From Saturnia japonica (lineage: Eukaryota > Arthropoda > Insecta > Lepidoptera > Saturniidae), in contig CM065323.1 of the NCBI GenBank assembly GCA_033032175.1, forward strand, positions 12,710,001-12,774,000: a stretch of DNA of 64,000 nucleotides. Direction: 5' to 3'. A program made the translations under genes and the position numbers. Below are positions 48,448 to 60,256 of the stretch, piece after piece. Under the pieces are notes generated by a model. The model had not been told where the DNA came from, did not search any database, and saw only the letters and a list, made by a program, of their open reading frames with translations. How positions within the stretch are numbered: the stretch's first letter is position 1; each line of letters begins with the position of its first letter.

Positions 48448-48803
48448 CATTGAATGTCATGAGACCTATGTATTACTCTACTCTATGATTGACACAGAGT
48501 AGATTATATCATTATATGCTGAGAAAGTGAGAATCAATACAAGACCAAATTCACAAGCAGAAAAACTAATCAACTATTTAATATAATTTTTAACACTAAC
48601 TGACAGGGAAAACATAACTTAAACCGGTTTGTCTTGATACTCTAGAACAAAGCTGTCCAAAACCAGGCCCGCGGGCCGTAAAGTGGACCCGTCAAGGCTT
48701 ATTGGTCTATGGTGAGAATGATTGAGACCTGTGATTGAGACCACTGAAGTTCAAGCAGTGATTTGATTTAGATTATTTTAGATTTCAAAGTTCAAATCCA
48801 AAC

Positions 48804-51800
48804 ATGTTTAAATTAATTGATTTTAAAAATTTAAGTAACACAAATTGTAATGGAAACGCATCTTCGTTTATTCATTACCTCAAATTAAAATGGGATGAAA
48901 TACAAGAAAAGCCAGACGTTTTTCGTTATAAAATTCGTAATGTACAAGAAAAGGTTGTCGATGACAAATATTTACTTCAGGTAGTTTCTAAAAATATTTA
49001 TAATATCTTTATAATTTTTTATTAAGTTTTATGCTATAAAATATTTATTACGTTTCAAAGAAGATTTCTGAAATTCAAGAAATTATTACATGATATTTAG
49101 ATTCAAGGTGCATAGGTATAGAATATCTCGTCTATAAATAAATAAATAAAATGATAGAGGTTTGCCGTTGTGCGCACATCACGCAAAAATTATTTGATAG
49201 ATTTTGATGCCTTTTTTGTTTTAATTCATATCTAAAAAAAAAAAAATATCTTCATATATAAATAATTCTGTTGTTTAACGCGTGCAGAAGCGCAGGCACG
49301 GCTAGTTTGTTATATAAATATTATTATTGTTTTTACAAACCAAGGTACAGGCACACTTACAAAGAATTTTTTTTTAGTTGAATCTAAACAGAGGAGTAAA
49401 GAGAAGAACACCAGAACTTATTGATAATATTTGTCAACCATTTGATGGCAGGAAATTTAACTTTACTAAGGTGTCTAGTGATGAAGTATTGTTTTCTTTA
49501 GGAGACACCATTGAAGGTACTTAAGTATTACACTCAAGATTTATCTGAATAGAAAAATGTTTTTATATTAATTTAAAATTGTGTATTCTAACTAAAATCA
49601 CATGTAGTTTATATTTTTGTTTTGGCATTTTGGTCATTTGAGTTAATACTTCACAAATTTGTCACTTGCTTACTAGATAATTAACTATCAGTTTGCTGTG
49701 GCTTTACTGGTTATGTATTAAATATATCAGTTGCTCATTTAAACATCTAAATTTATCATTTACGAGCTTCTATCTTTTAAATTAACTACTTTAAAGATTA
49801 ATACTTTTCTTTATGCAATAAACTTGGCAAACAAACATACAGCCAACTTGATGGTAAGCAACTACTGTTGCCATTGGATGCTTGTAATATTGTAGATATC
49901 ACTAGAATGTTGCCGACATTAAACCCTCCTACCCCGAGGAGCTCTGGATTTCATACTCAGCACAGGAACACAACACAAGATTTAATTGGCTGCAATCCTC
50001 TGTAGGGTGGAGATATACCACTAGTCAGACCGCTCCAAGTAGAGAGAAATTTCCAAAGAAATTTATCTGTGCCCTACATCACTAAAATCGTTGCTTTTAT
50101 TTAAGTATGAAGTTTCAATCTCTCAGAGGTTGCCATTGTACCAAGCTACTATAAAAAAATAAAATATAAAAACAGAGTAAGTTATTTACATTCCAGACCC
50201 AGAATTACATTTATTTCTTGTCAATGTAAGTCCAATATCAAAGTACCATACACTTCTATGTCCATCAGTTAATAAATGTTTGCCACAAGTTGTTACATCT
50301 GACAGCCTTCGATTGGCCATTGATATCATGTTTGTGGCTTCGGATCGGTGAGTGTAGGCAAGTATATGTTATTGCTTTTCCATGTCTTAAAAGTGTCTGC
50401 ATTTCTAAAATATTCTACCATATGTTATCCTTCTTTTTTTTTATTGAATGTCTTGTCGAATAATAGAAATTATAGGAAAATTTAGATGCACCTAATTATT
50501 TCATAATTTAAAGCTAAAGAGTTTGATTACAATTAAATAATGAATAAATACATTAAAAACAATAAAAATTATACCGATCAAATAAGTACATATATGATAG
50601 CATACCATTTTTATCTTGTAGATAATTTAGAACAAAATTTGTCCTAGATAGATTTTCCTTCCAATTTTCATACTGCAAAATGTCAGAGGTGAAAGTACTA
50701 CAAAATACTAAATGTGTTACAATTCTCCATTAAATAACAAATTCTGAAATGACAAATTGAAAATCATATTTAATATCCTTGTCCCATACAGCTGATGGTA
50801 GTGTAGCAAATTAACCTTTAAATATTTTATATCTATATAAAATAAAAATGGTTGAGGTTTGCCATTGTGCAGGCATCAGGAACCTAAACTGACATCAAAA
50901 ACTACTGAATATATTTTCATTTCTTTTTTGTTTTACACCTTATGTTAAAACAATATCACAATATCTTCATAAACAATAGTGCTGGAGCTCACTCGAACGG
51001 AGCCCCGAGCACAGTTGTACCAAAATAAGAGGCAGAAAGAACCATATTTTCATTCCTCAATAAGGACTGTCAGTAATTAGGTACAATCAATGCATTCCAA
51101 GTATTGTACACTTTTAATAAATGCTTTTGTAAGCATATTAATATTTTCAATGTAACTTTTCAGGGACCTAAGGATCGGATTCAACAGTTTATGCGCCTTC
51201 GCATCTGTTAACCATTTACATTACCATTTGCTAATGGAAAATTCAATGCTGCCTGTGGAGAAAGTTGTTAGTATAACTTTATTTATAAAAACAGTCATTG
51301 TGATTACAAGTTAACATCAAACTATTCTTGAAGAGGTTGCTAAACATCCTGTAAGTTTCCCGATATGATAAAAAGGTTCTCTTTCTTTCATACATCTATT
51401 ATCAGCATCTCTAACTTTCACTAATTACATATTCATTAAAATTGCACAGGTTTTCAAGAATTTATTCAAAATTGTTTAAGATACTCGGATCGATGATGTT
51501 TCAACGGGTGCGTGTTCCACTCGAGCGCTATGTACTATCTATGTCTACGAACTTATAGTTTGTAGAGAATTCTTGATTTTCCCAAATAGTGTTAATGAAT
51601 TATTTCGTGCTAGTTTTGTTTAATTTGTATGTTGAATTAGCCTTTTCAACCAATAATTATTTTCGAGGTTAACAAGTAGGTACTATATTTGTTACCCAGG
51701 CATTAATTATTCCTAATAACTAATAATATATTGTGTAAATATTCTTCAGAATTTTTCAATATTCCATAATTGTGTTGGGGATTTTAAGTCCTTGATACTT

Positions 51801-52417
51801 AGCCCTGTCAATCATTACCTTTTTATCGGAACTAATTTCTGCTGCAATTATCTTCGTTGTGCATTTGCCTGTGCCATAAACAAATATTTTAAGTGTTTTC
51901 TATGCCTTATAAAATTTCATTTTGTAGGATTGGAAACACATTAATGGCAGACTTTATCGCTTAGATGAATCCTACGCCGCACCAGCATTTTGTTTCTCTA
52001 TCGAAAAGCATTCCAGTAACTTAGCTTCAAAGGAAATTTACAAAATTTTAGATTACTTTTTGAAGCAATCAATAGCTCATAATATTCTAATTACGATGAG
52101 AAGTAAAACATTGGATAATACCGTAAAGGTTATTATTTGGCCCAGAAAACGAACTTCTGGAGTGAAGGTAACAACTGCATTTAATGTTGCAGTTTGTGAA
52201 TTGAGTGGATGGTTTCCTATTTACAGTAAGTAGTACTTAGCTTTTGTCCGTAGGCTCAAACATATTTATTATAGTTATATTTTTATCTGTAAACAATTTT
52301 CTTCCAGATGAAGAAAGTTATGCAAATCTTACCACAGAAGAATTAGAAAACGAACTAGCGAAATGGAAGATAGATAATTTTCATCAGCTCTGTGAACAAG
52401 TGAAATCTTTATTTTAA
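48804..52417 (+). CDS. GDPGP1: GDP-D-glucose phosphorylase 1, 6 exons
   Basis: Cytosolic enzyme of the HIT superfamily that splits GDP-D-glucose with phosphate into GDP and glucose-1-phosphate, thought to clear misformed GDP-glucose. Exons: 48804-48980, 49378-49516, 50197-50347, 51164-51266, 51928-52225 and 52308-52417. Phases agree throughout: 978 nt, 325 aa, slightly short of animal relatives. Diagnostic blocks: FLVNVSPISKYHTLLCPSVN (exon 3), FNSLCAFASVNHLHYHLL (exon 4, histidine triad H173-x-H175-x-H177) and GWFPIY (end of exon 5). Exon 4 has two in-phase donors three bases apart (after 51263 or 51266); gttagt at 51267 is the better. The start follows the first ATG in the exon. Intron 1 and intron 3 each contain a small family F Helitron, and intron 2 a family B repeat. 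All residues expected for catalysis are visible and no stop interrupts the model. Confidence 0.9.
49131..49305 (+). mobile_element. Mini-Helitron, family F, in GDPGP1 intron 1
   Basis: Starts TCTATAAATAAATAAATAAA (49131), runs through 'gaggtttgccgttgtgcgca', and ends with an inverted GC-rich segment and 'ggcacggctag' at 49305 followed by T. These are the TC 5' end and CTAG-T 3' end of Helitrons. At 175 bp it is the cleanest copy of the family. Confidence 0.7.
49845..50090 (+). repeat. Dispersed repeat, family B, copy 2 (GDPGP1 intron 2)
   Basis: Blocks 'ctaccccgaggagctctgga', 'gcacaggaacacaacacaag' and 'gaccgctccaagtagagaga' are shared with 9290-9510. Confidence 0.6.
50833..51005 (+). mobile_element. 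Mini-Helitron, family F, in GDPGP1 intron 3
   Basis: Begins tctatataaaataaaaatgg and 'ttgaggtttgccattgtgca', and retains the 'cacaatatcttcat' block. The 3' end (ggagccccgagcacag) has lost the CTAG. Confidence 0.55.
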
Positions 52418-52684
52418 TTAAGTAAAATTACATTTATTTATTGATTTTTTTGTGAAATGAATATTTGGAAATTTATTTTAATTTTATGCATTATCAAATA
52501 ATTCTGTTGAAAATTATAGTAAATGTAATAGGTGTATATTATAGGCAAAATAACTATTTCTCCAATAAACAAATGTACTTTGTGATAACTATAAGTACCT
52601 AATGGTTGAATTTATTATTGAAAGACCACTACAACCTGATGATACACAAAATACGTCATATCAAAACTTCCACTTAGTATTTGC

Positions 52685-52990
52685 CGGTGTCAACGTTTTT
52701 AAGCCTTCACAGTATTTTCTAATATTCAAATTATACTTTCTAACAAGATGATCGTTCCTTGCTAGAACTATTCAGTTTTTGTGACATCTCAAAATGCATG
52801 TTTCCAGTCTATAGTTATAATGCACTGCACTTAAGCACAATAACCAAACTATATCACGCAAACTGCCACCAATATTACATAACATAGGGTCAAAGAACCT
52901 AAATTAATGAATTAAAACACACAACATGGTAGTTTAAAATCCCGCCAGAACTCTCTCAGGAAGTTGAATTAAAAGTTTGATGAATGTGAA
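52685..52990 (-). repeat. Dispersed repeat, family C, copy 4
   Basis: Same orientation as 11740-12035. Shared blocks include 'tttttgtgacatctcaaaatgcatgtttcc' (identical 30-mer region) and 'cacaata-ccaaactata'. It lies between GDPGP1 and the Transib element. Confidence 0.65.
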
Positions 52991-53129
52991 TGTAGATGGC
53001 GCTAAAACATATTTACAACATTTGTAATAAAAATTTAGTACGAACAGTGAAGAATAGATGACGTAAAACAAATCCGATGACTATTTCGTTACGTATGACA
53101 TACGTACAATTGATTTCAACCTCCGCCGC

Positions 53130-53134
53130 CGCCG
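53130..53134. repeat. Target-site duplication, left (CGCCG)
   Basis: Immediately abuts CACAGTG. It sits at the end of a CCG-rich run (ctccgccgccgccg), so the left copy is partly ambiguous, but the right copy at 57194-57198 is identical and in a different context. Confidence 0.8.
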
Positions 53135-54255
53135 CACAGTGGGCTGAAATCGGAGCCTCCCTTTCATAGGATTTTAGAAAAATTAAATATGTTATTTCAT
53201 AGTTTTAAGTATACAGTTTTGTCAAAACAGTCATATCATTGTATAATTTAGCAATTTCAAGCTTTATTTTTACCTTCTACACCATATAATATGGACTTGT
53301 AAATTTCAAATGTATTAAAATGGATTTTCTTGTCGTCATAACTTTTTGTGTTTTGAGTTGTAAAGCTGAAACTTATACATATCGTTACTGGGGTGGTAAT
53401 GAACCCTTACGACCTTTCACCTTGACCCCGGGCGTCCCCGTTCAACAGATATTTGCTGATGAAAATTTCATACTTTGATGACATTGTATTGAGGTGAAAT
53501 CATCAATCTGTAGGTTTATTTTCGACCTGAATGCTACAGGTATCGATTAATAAAGTTACCCCTGATTTACCCTAACGCTTCGTTATCAAAAATACGATTC
53601 AGTATTCGTTTTCAAATTTCAATATACCTATTTTTCTATATTAAAAGTTGTACATTACCTATAAATTTGGACTATCTACTTAAATTAACACCAGTTATCA
53701 TTAATAAATTACCAATTTAGCAATTTTAAGCTTTATTTTTACCTTATATACCAAATAATATTGACTTGTAAATTTTATATGTATGAAAATGAATTGTCTT
53801 TCTTCATAACTTTTTTTGTTTTCAATTATAAAGCACGTATCGTTACCGAGGTGGTAACGAACCCTTAGGCCCTTTAACATTTAGCCCAGGCGTCCCTGTT
53901 CAAAAGATATGAATTAATGAAAAATGCATAATTAGGCACCACTTTCTTTGAAATTGAATTCACTACCAGTATACATATTGTCAATTTTAGTACCTAGTAT
54001 AGCTATTGATAAAATAAGAGTTATTTAAAATCATGCCAACGCCTAATTTACTCATTACCTAACATCAAAAATTCGTTTTGAAACTTCAATAAATGTATTT
54101 TTATTTATTAATTAAGTCGTACATTACCTATAAATTTTAAGTACCTTATTTATTAAGCCATAAACTACTACTTTTGTTCATTGTTTTTGTTTCACATTTT
54201 TAGCAAAATATTTTGGTTTTGCTAATTAGGGCAATTAGTTTATTTATTTTGCTGT
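53135..54255 (+). repeat. Transib left inverted repeat with tandem duplicated block
   Basis: The first about 565 bp match the reverse complement of the right end at high identity, apart from one extra segment of about 45 bp near 53255-53300. A second, more diverged copy of the subterminal block then begins at about 53712 (period about 469 bp; compare 'aatttagcaatttcaagctt' at 53245 with 'aatttagcaattttaagctt' at 53714) and runs to about 54150. Homology to the right end resumes at about 54180-54255 ('ttttgctaattagggcaatt'). The duplication is present on the left only. Confidence 0.8.
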
Positions 54256-54326
54256 TTATTGTTATTGTTGTTTTTGTAGTAGTTGTTGTTGTATAGATTA
54301 TTTCTAGAGATCGATTATGATTCTAA

Positions 54327-56349
54327 ATGAAAGTGGTATACTTAAATACCATGAGTAATTATATTTCATTTCATGAATCATCAAAACTCCGTACCCTAAA
54401 GTTACCCAGCGTTAATTTTAATTTGTTCAATATGGAAGGACTAGTGTCAAATATCGACATTTTTGTGTTCATGAAGCAAAATTATTTTGATGCAAATAAA
54501 TTATTTCAAAGATTGTTAACTTCTGTGAATTTTGCTCTGTCTAAAGAAGAAAAGACCGAACTTAAATCGTTTTGTGCAACTTATTCAAGTAATCTTAAAC
54601 GAAAATGGAAATCGGCTAATTATACAGGAAGTAATTTTTTACAAAAGTTTGCAAAGTGGTTAGACATAGATATCAAGTGGCCAGCATTTATTGAAACATA
54701 CATTGATCAGTTGAGAGATGAAGATGCATTAACGATTGTTTCCTTAGCATTACTACCTAGTACATCAGTAGAATACACTGTGCCTGATAGTGTATTTTTG
54801 TCACCCAAAACAAAGTCACCGAGAAAAGTATTCGCGGACCTGAATCCACTTCAAAAAAGGAGAAGAACAGAAAATCTTATTAGCGAAAATGATTTTGCTA
54901 CATTATCGTACGCTCTGGCCAAGAAAGTCGCTGAAAATGATAACCACACTGACTTTTCTGAGTTACTAAAGCATTTAATTAAACGCCCTGAAATGCAAAA
55001 ATGCTTCGAGCATGCCTAAACACTACAAAGCGAACTTATTCTGCTGATGTAGCACTGAGTATATCAACGTCTTTGAAGTTATCAAAATGACAATACGTAA
55101 CACTAATGCAGAGTACAAAATACATGGGGTGTGATATTTTCCCATCATATAATGCAATACAGTCTGCGAAAAAGGAGTACTACGTGGAAAAGAAGACATG
55201 TTGATAACAGATAGTGAAGTCAAGCTAAAACTTCAGTCTGTTCTGAAGATTACAGTCAAGAGACTCTTAAAAACATTACCATTTCCAACAGAGGTTAGTG
55301 GTAGCAATTTAACTCTCATCAGTAAATGGGGTTTTGATGGTGCATCTGGACAAAGTAACTACAAACAAAAAATGATTGGGATGATTCCAGTATCTTCATG
55401 TCTTCATTTGTACCGTTGAAACTGGTGAGAGAGGATACGGATGAAATTACATGGGAAAATCCCAATGCATCATCAACATTTTACTGTAGACCTATTTATT
55501 TTAAGTTCATAAAAGAAAGTAATTTAAATATAAAAGAAGAAATGCTGGCAGTTGAAAAGGAAATTGCTGCATTGCAGCCAACTGCTGTCAATGATACAAA
55601 TGTGAAACACAGACTTCATATGACCATGATAGATGGTAAGATAACTTCATATCTTTCAGATACCTCAACAGCAGCATATGATATTTGTAAAGCGAAGCCG
55701 AAAGATATGAATGCCATCGACTTGATATCGCGAAGAACTCATTCTGAGGATATTTTTAAGTATGGCCTATCTTCCCTCCACGCCTGGATTAAATGCATGG
55801 AATGCATATTGCGTATCGCCTAGAATTCAAAAAATGGCAAGCCAAAGGAGACGATTTAAAGCAACTAGTACATAACAAAAAAAAGATTATTCAAGAAAGT
55901 TTCGAGATGAAATGGGACTGCTTGTAGATATAGTTAAACAAGGTGCGGGAACGATCAATGATGGGAACACCGCAAGAAGGTTTTTTGCAAATCCTCAAGT
56001 AACTGCACAGATCACTGATGTTGATGAAGAACTCATCAGGAGATTTGCGGTTATTCTTCAGGTAGTCTCATGTGGAAAGTTTGTTGATGTGGAAAAGTTC
56101 CGGCAATATTGTTCTAAAACAGCTCATAAATATGTCGAGTTATAACAGTGGTATTATATGCCTTCTAGCGTGCATAAATTACTCATGCATGGTGCAGAGA
56201 TAATTGAGCATAATAACTTTATCCCAATTGGTAAACTTTATGAAGAGGATTCTGAAGCACGCAATAAAGATTTTAAAAATTTTAGAGTATTCCACTCGAG
56301 AAAAATTAGTAGAATTGCAACAAATGAGGATATTATCCATAGTTAAGTT
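54327..56349 (+). pseudogene. Transib transposase (RAG1-core-like), frame-broken
   Basis: The DDE-type transposase that would cut at the CACAGTG ends. The N-terminal part is open from ATG 54327 (a second Met at 54351) to TAA 55017-55019. Homology then continues across other frames with an in-frame TGA near 55087 and shifts near 55198, 55400, 55815 and 55900. Family blocks in order: KWGFDGASGQSNYKQK (first Asp, codon 55336-55338), ENPNASSTFYCRP, MTMIDGKI (second Asp, codon 55632-55634), GLSSLHAWIK, GTINDGNTARRFFANPQ, MPSSVHKLLMHGAEII, and SEARNKDFKNFR (Glu, codon 56254-56256). These positions correspond to RAG1 D600, D708 and E962. The usual CxxC of this family reads YDICKAK here, so its first Cys is lost. 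The C-terminus stops early after NEDIIHS. Identification rests on remembered family motifs. Confidence 0.85.
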
Positions 56350-56569
56350 AAGTAGGTATCATCGGAACTATATGTATATCATAATTTATAATATCATAAT
56401 TTTGTTATAAAATATTTTTATATATTTGGAATTTACATTTACATCTTCTATAGTACCTCTAAGTTAAAATGAATATAAGATCTCATGTTATTTACACTGC
56501 TTTCATTTAGAATCCTAATCTAGCCCCAGAAATAACTGTTTAATCTTTTATGACAAACATCAATATCAA

Positions 56570-57193
56570 CGGAACAAATAAACTAATTATCCTAATTAGC
56601 AAAATCAAGACATTTTGGTACAAATGTGGAACAAAGACAATCAGGAATAGTAGCAGGTAATGATAATTGGTGTTAATTTAAGTTTATAGTACAAATTTAT
56701 AGGTAATTTACAACTTTTAATAAAGAAAAATAGGTATATTGAAATTTTAAAACGAATTCCGAATCGTATTTTTGAAAACGAAGCGGTAGGGTATATCAGG
56801 GGTAACTTTATTAATCGTTACATGTAGCATTCAGATCGAAAATAAACCTACAGATTGATGATTTCACCTCAATACAATGTCATCAAAGTATGAAATTTTC
56901 ATCAACAAATATCTGTTGAACGGGGACGCCCGAGGTCAAGGTGAAAGGTCCTAAGGGTTCATTACCACCCCAGTAACGATATGTATAAGTTTCAGCTTTA
57001 CAACTCAAAACACAAAAAAGTTATGACGAAAAGAAAATTCATTTTCATACATTTTAAATTTACAAGCTAGAAATTGCTAAATTATACAATGATATGACTG
57101 TTTTGACAAAACTGTATACTTAAAACTATGAAATAACATATTTAATTTTTCTAATATCCTATGAAAGGGAGGCTCCGATTTCAGCCCACTGTG
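56570..57193 (-). repeat. Transib right inverted repeat
   Basis: Read inward from 57193 it matches the left end for about 620 bp with scattered mismatches. It carries one copy of the subterminal block where the left has two. Confidence 0.8.
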
Positions 57194-57198
57194 CGCCG
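57194..57198. repeat. Target-site duplication, right (CGCCG)
   Basis: Directly follows the terminal CACTGTG of the Transib element and precedes 'caccattagatg' host sequence. Confidence 0.8.
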
Positions 57199-57347
57199 CA
57201 CCATTAGATGTTTGACATCAAAAGAATTCTGAAATCCATTCCCTGATTTATATGTCTATGTTATATGTTGTCTATATGTATTTATATTTATATGTAGAAC
57301 TGTAGCTTTTATTTTTATTACTAATGTTATTGTTTATTTATTAATAT

Positions 57348-57690
57348 TTGTTATGTATTTGTAAAGAAGATATAGTCACACGAATTGAGAAAGGGATGCT
57401 TAGATGGTTTGGGCATGTTGAGAGGATGAATGAAAGAAGAATGACAAAACAAATTTATGATGAGAGTATGAAAGGAATCGTTGGAAGAGGAAGGCCTAGA
57501 CGAACATTTATCGATCAAATTGGAGACGTTCTGAAGAAAGGTAAGGTCAAGAGTACTCTAAACCGACGAGCATGCATGAAAAGATTAATGAATGTCGAAG
57601 AAGCGAAAGAAATATGCCAGGATCGTAGCAGGTGGAAGGACATGGTCTCTGCCTACCCCGCCGGTATATAGGCGTGATATATGTATGTAT
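57348..57690 (+). mobile_element. LINE C-terminal fragment (5'-truncated)
   Basis: The open frame 57348-57671 (first codon not ATG) encodes the tail common to RTE-like insect LINEs: [48 protein letters not shown] and a C-terminal AYPAGI. A short 3' end follows with the typical GTATGTAT (57681-57690). This is a dead-on-arrival insertion without RT or endonuclease, although its 107-codon frame is intact and so is probably fairly young. Confidence 0.82.
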
Positions 57691-57929
57691 TTGTATATGT
57701 ACGATATTTTAACTAGTCTACCTTTATAACTATCTTGTTCTTTCTTTCTTCCAATCCTTTGTAAGGTTGCCTGGAAGAAATTGCTTTAAGCAATAAGGCC
57801 GCCTGTTGTTTTGTGTTCCGTTTTCTTTTCTACTTTTTATTTTTATTGCACAGTGTATGTTTGAAACAATAACATATTTTCTATTCTATACAATAAATCT
57901 TTATTTTATAAAACTAAGGTAGTCTATGG

Positions 57930-58240
57930 ACCCTTGTAATATGATAGGTATCACTTGCACACGGCAACAACCTTGAATCCTAGCTCTGAAAACCCTACTC
58001 ATTACAGGAATACAACGCAAGGTTACTTAGCAGCTATCTTCTTTAGAGTGGAGGTATTTCACCATTTGTACTGCTCCAAGTAGACAGTAATCTTCAAAGA
58101 CATTCGTGTACTCTACCTCTCTTTGAAACCTCCTTCCCTAAGTAGCTCTGAAAATCCTACTCACTGCAGGAACACTACACAAGGTTATTTGGCTATGACC
58201 TTTTGTAGAGTGGAAGTATTCCACCAGTCACAACTGCTGA
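57930..58240 (+). repeat. Dispersed repeat, family B, tandem pair
   Basis: Two partial copies in tandem: 'gctctgaaaaccctactcattacagg' near 57983 and 'agctctgaaaatcctactcactgcagg' near 58141, each followed by 'caaggtta-tt-gc' and 'gtagagtgga-gta-t'. Confidence 0.55.
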
Positions 58241-58249
58241 GAAAAAATA

Positions 58250-59830
58250 AATCTTGTATGTAATAAGTTAAAATGAAGTAAAATTTAAAATGCAAGTTTA
58301 AATTATGTAGTCCTTAGCTAATAAAACAAGAATAAATAAAAAATATGTTAAAGAGTACAACTTTAATTAAAATATACAACTACATTGTATAGATTCCAGT
58401 GAGGAGGCTTTTGCACTTACAAGATAAAACTACCTGTGATTAAAAGCTAAATTGAATCAAATTTTTATCGCCATATAAAAAAAAAACAAACATGAAATAT
58501 GGTAGATGCCATCCAACATTGCACTAGATTCTAGAAGGAAAGTCACATTGTGCAGCAATGGTGGTTCACTAACCAAGATATTAGGCAGCCCTCTGGTTGC
58601 CAGAAAAAGCTTAATAAAACTTATTCATTTATTAAAAATACCTGTTTATTTTAAAAAAAAATCTTAACTTTTTATCAAAAATATTTTTTATGCTAATTTA
58701 AATTTTAGTCTATAAGGATTTGGATACACACTCATAGACTACACTGGTTTCCATTTATATTAATTTATAGACATAAATTTCTTATTGCTCTTTTCCACAC
58801 CACCATAGAGGTAGAGCTAAAGGTGCGTTTTTTTTTATAGTGGTCTCCCCTGTAGGCCTAATCCACTATAGTAGATTGTGATTTTGAATACTTTAAATTT
58901 TCTAAGCTATTGATGTGTATTAGATTATGTCATAAGAACACCAAATGAAATAGAATTTACTAAAATGTCTTATACAAAAATCATCATAAATAAGGTATAT
59001 GTTATATCAAATACTACTTATTTATAATTAGCTAGGTACCCTTTTGCTGTATTAAATATTATGAAACAAAATAAAACATGGAAGAAACTGTATTGTTTCT
59101 AGTGCCTCCATTATTACATTTTAACATCAACTAAAACAAAATCTAATAAATTAAAGCCTCTTTTGGTCATTAAACTTCTTTTCAGTCATTGTCAAGTCTT
59201 CATGATCTTTTCTACAATTATTTCCAATCAATGAAATTTAACAGCTGGATTTGTACCTAATATGAAAATTTAACTCCTAAGCCCTCACAATTATGTCAAT
59301 GGTCACTACTTACATATTTTATGAATTTAGCCAATAACTTTCAGTACTATGTAGTAATCTTAATTGACTCTTAGTTTAGGAAGCTTCATTATCAGGTTGT
59401 GATCTATGTTACACATCAAAGTCAAACATTGCAAAACTATCATACATTTACCTAGGTTTAATCAATAATAGACCAGCAGTCTGCCATCTTGTTTTTATAT
59501 TCTAATTTTTGACATAAAACAGCATATTGTAGGTAAGGAATGTCTATATGTTATGTAGGTACATATTTTAAAAGCAAATCTGTAATTATTTTAGCAAGTA
59601 GTATTTAAAACATGCGAAATCATTCCGATTTTTTTAAGAAAACCAAAATCGATGAAGTCAGACATGGCCGGTCGATTACCAATTACGTAATCAGCGTGCA
59701 GTTTAGAATAGAGGCTCTTTCGAAACCTCATTTTTAAACACAGCTTGATTAGAATATAATTTTACACTCGCTGGAAGTACATGGAACAAAGCGAAACTGG
59801 TAATCAGTTATGCTTCATTCCGGGGAACTG
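58250..59830. other. Intergenic AT-rich DNA, nothing recognised
   Basis: No exon chain or repeat pair is supported on either strand. Confidence 0.4.
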
Positions 59831-59839
59831 GGTTATACC

Positions 59840-59975
59840 TTTTACCAATAAGTTGACATGTTGAGCTTCAAAGCCTTGTTCTGCAACTTTCTTTGTCGTT
59901 TATAAATCTCAGGTGACTTCCACATTCCATGATTCTTTAGATTTTAATTCAATTTCCTTGTCCACCGCCATTTTG
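59840..59975 (-). other. Candidate first coding exon on minus strand
   Basis: A well-placed ATG (context ccaaaATGGCGG, at about 59971) opens a 20-codon frame (MAVDKEIELKSKESWNVEVT) ending in TGA. An overlapping frame reads MWKSPEIYKRQRKLQNKALK and continues to a 'TTATTG-gtaaaag' sequence at about 59850 that could be a splice donor. Both look coding-like but conflict in frame, and no downstream exon was found to the left. It may be a real small-protein exon, a frameshifted retrocopy or chance. Confidence 0.22.
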
Positions 59976-60256
59976 GTTGATAGGTAAAACTATAAAAGTT
60001 CAAATTATTAGGGATGAAATTACGAAACAAACTGCACCTGAAATACAAATAAAACTTACAGTTGTTATTTGAAACATCGAATATTTACATTTTTCCGTAT
60101 ACATAGATGTCTACATCTAATGACTAAAGCTAGGAAGTCTAAAAACCAGTTTCTTGAAGCAGTGAACAAATCAAAGAATAAAACATTTTAATTTTAAAGG
60201 TGTACAACAATGTACAATGTGCCACGTAAACGATAAATTAAAATGAGGCTTGAGGA

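Larger units (their letters stand above)
53135..57193 (+). mobile_element. Transib/RAG1-like DNA transposon, 4059 bp
   Basis: Both ends begin CACAGTGGGCTGAAATCGG in inverted orientation. The flanks are a 5-bp direct repeat CGCCG (53130-53134 and 57194-57198), matching the GC-rich 5-bp duplications known for Transib and RAG transposition. Long inverted repeats enclose one transposase region (54327-56349) whose fragments match the RAG1-core-like Transib proteins in motif order. It inserted about 700 bp downstream of GDPGP1 in the same orientation. The reading frames are broken, so it is not autonomous, but the inverted repeats still agree closely, which argues for fairly recent arrival. No RAG2-like frame is present. 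Confidence 0.88.

Noticed and set aside
53141..53180. A complete 12- or 23-spacer recombination signal at the Transib end
   Set aside because: Only the heptamer matches; no A-rich nonamer is found at 12 or 23 bp.
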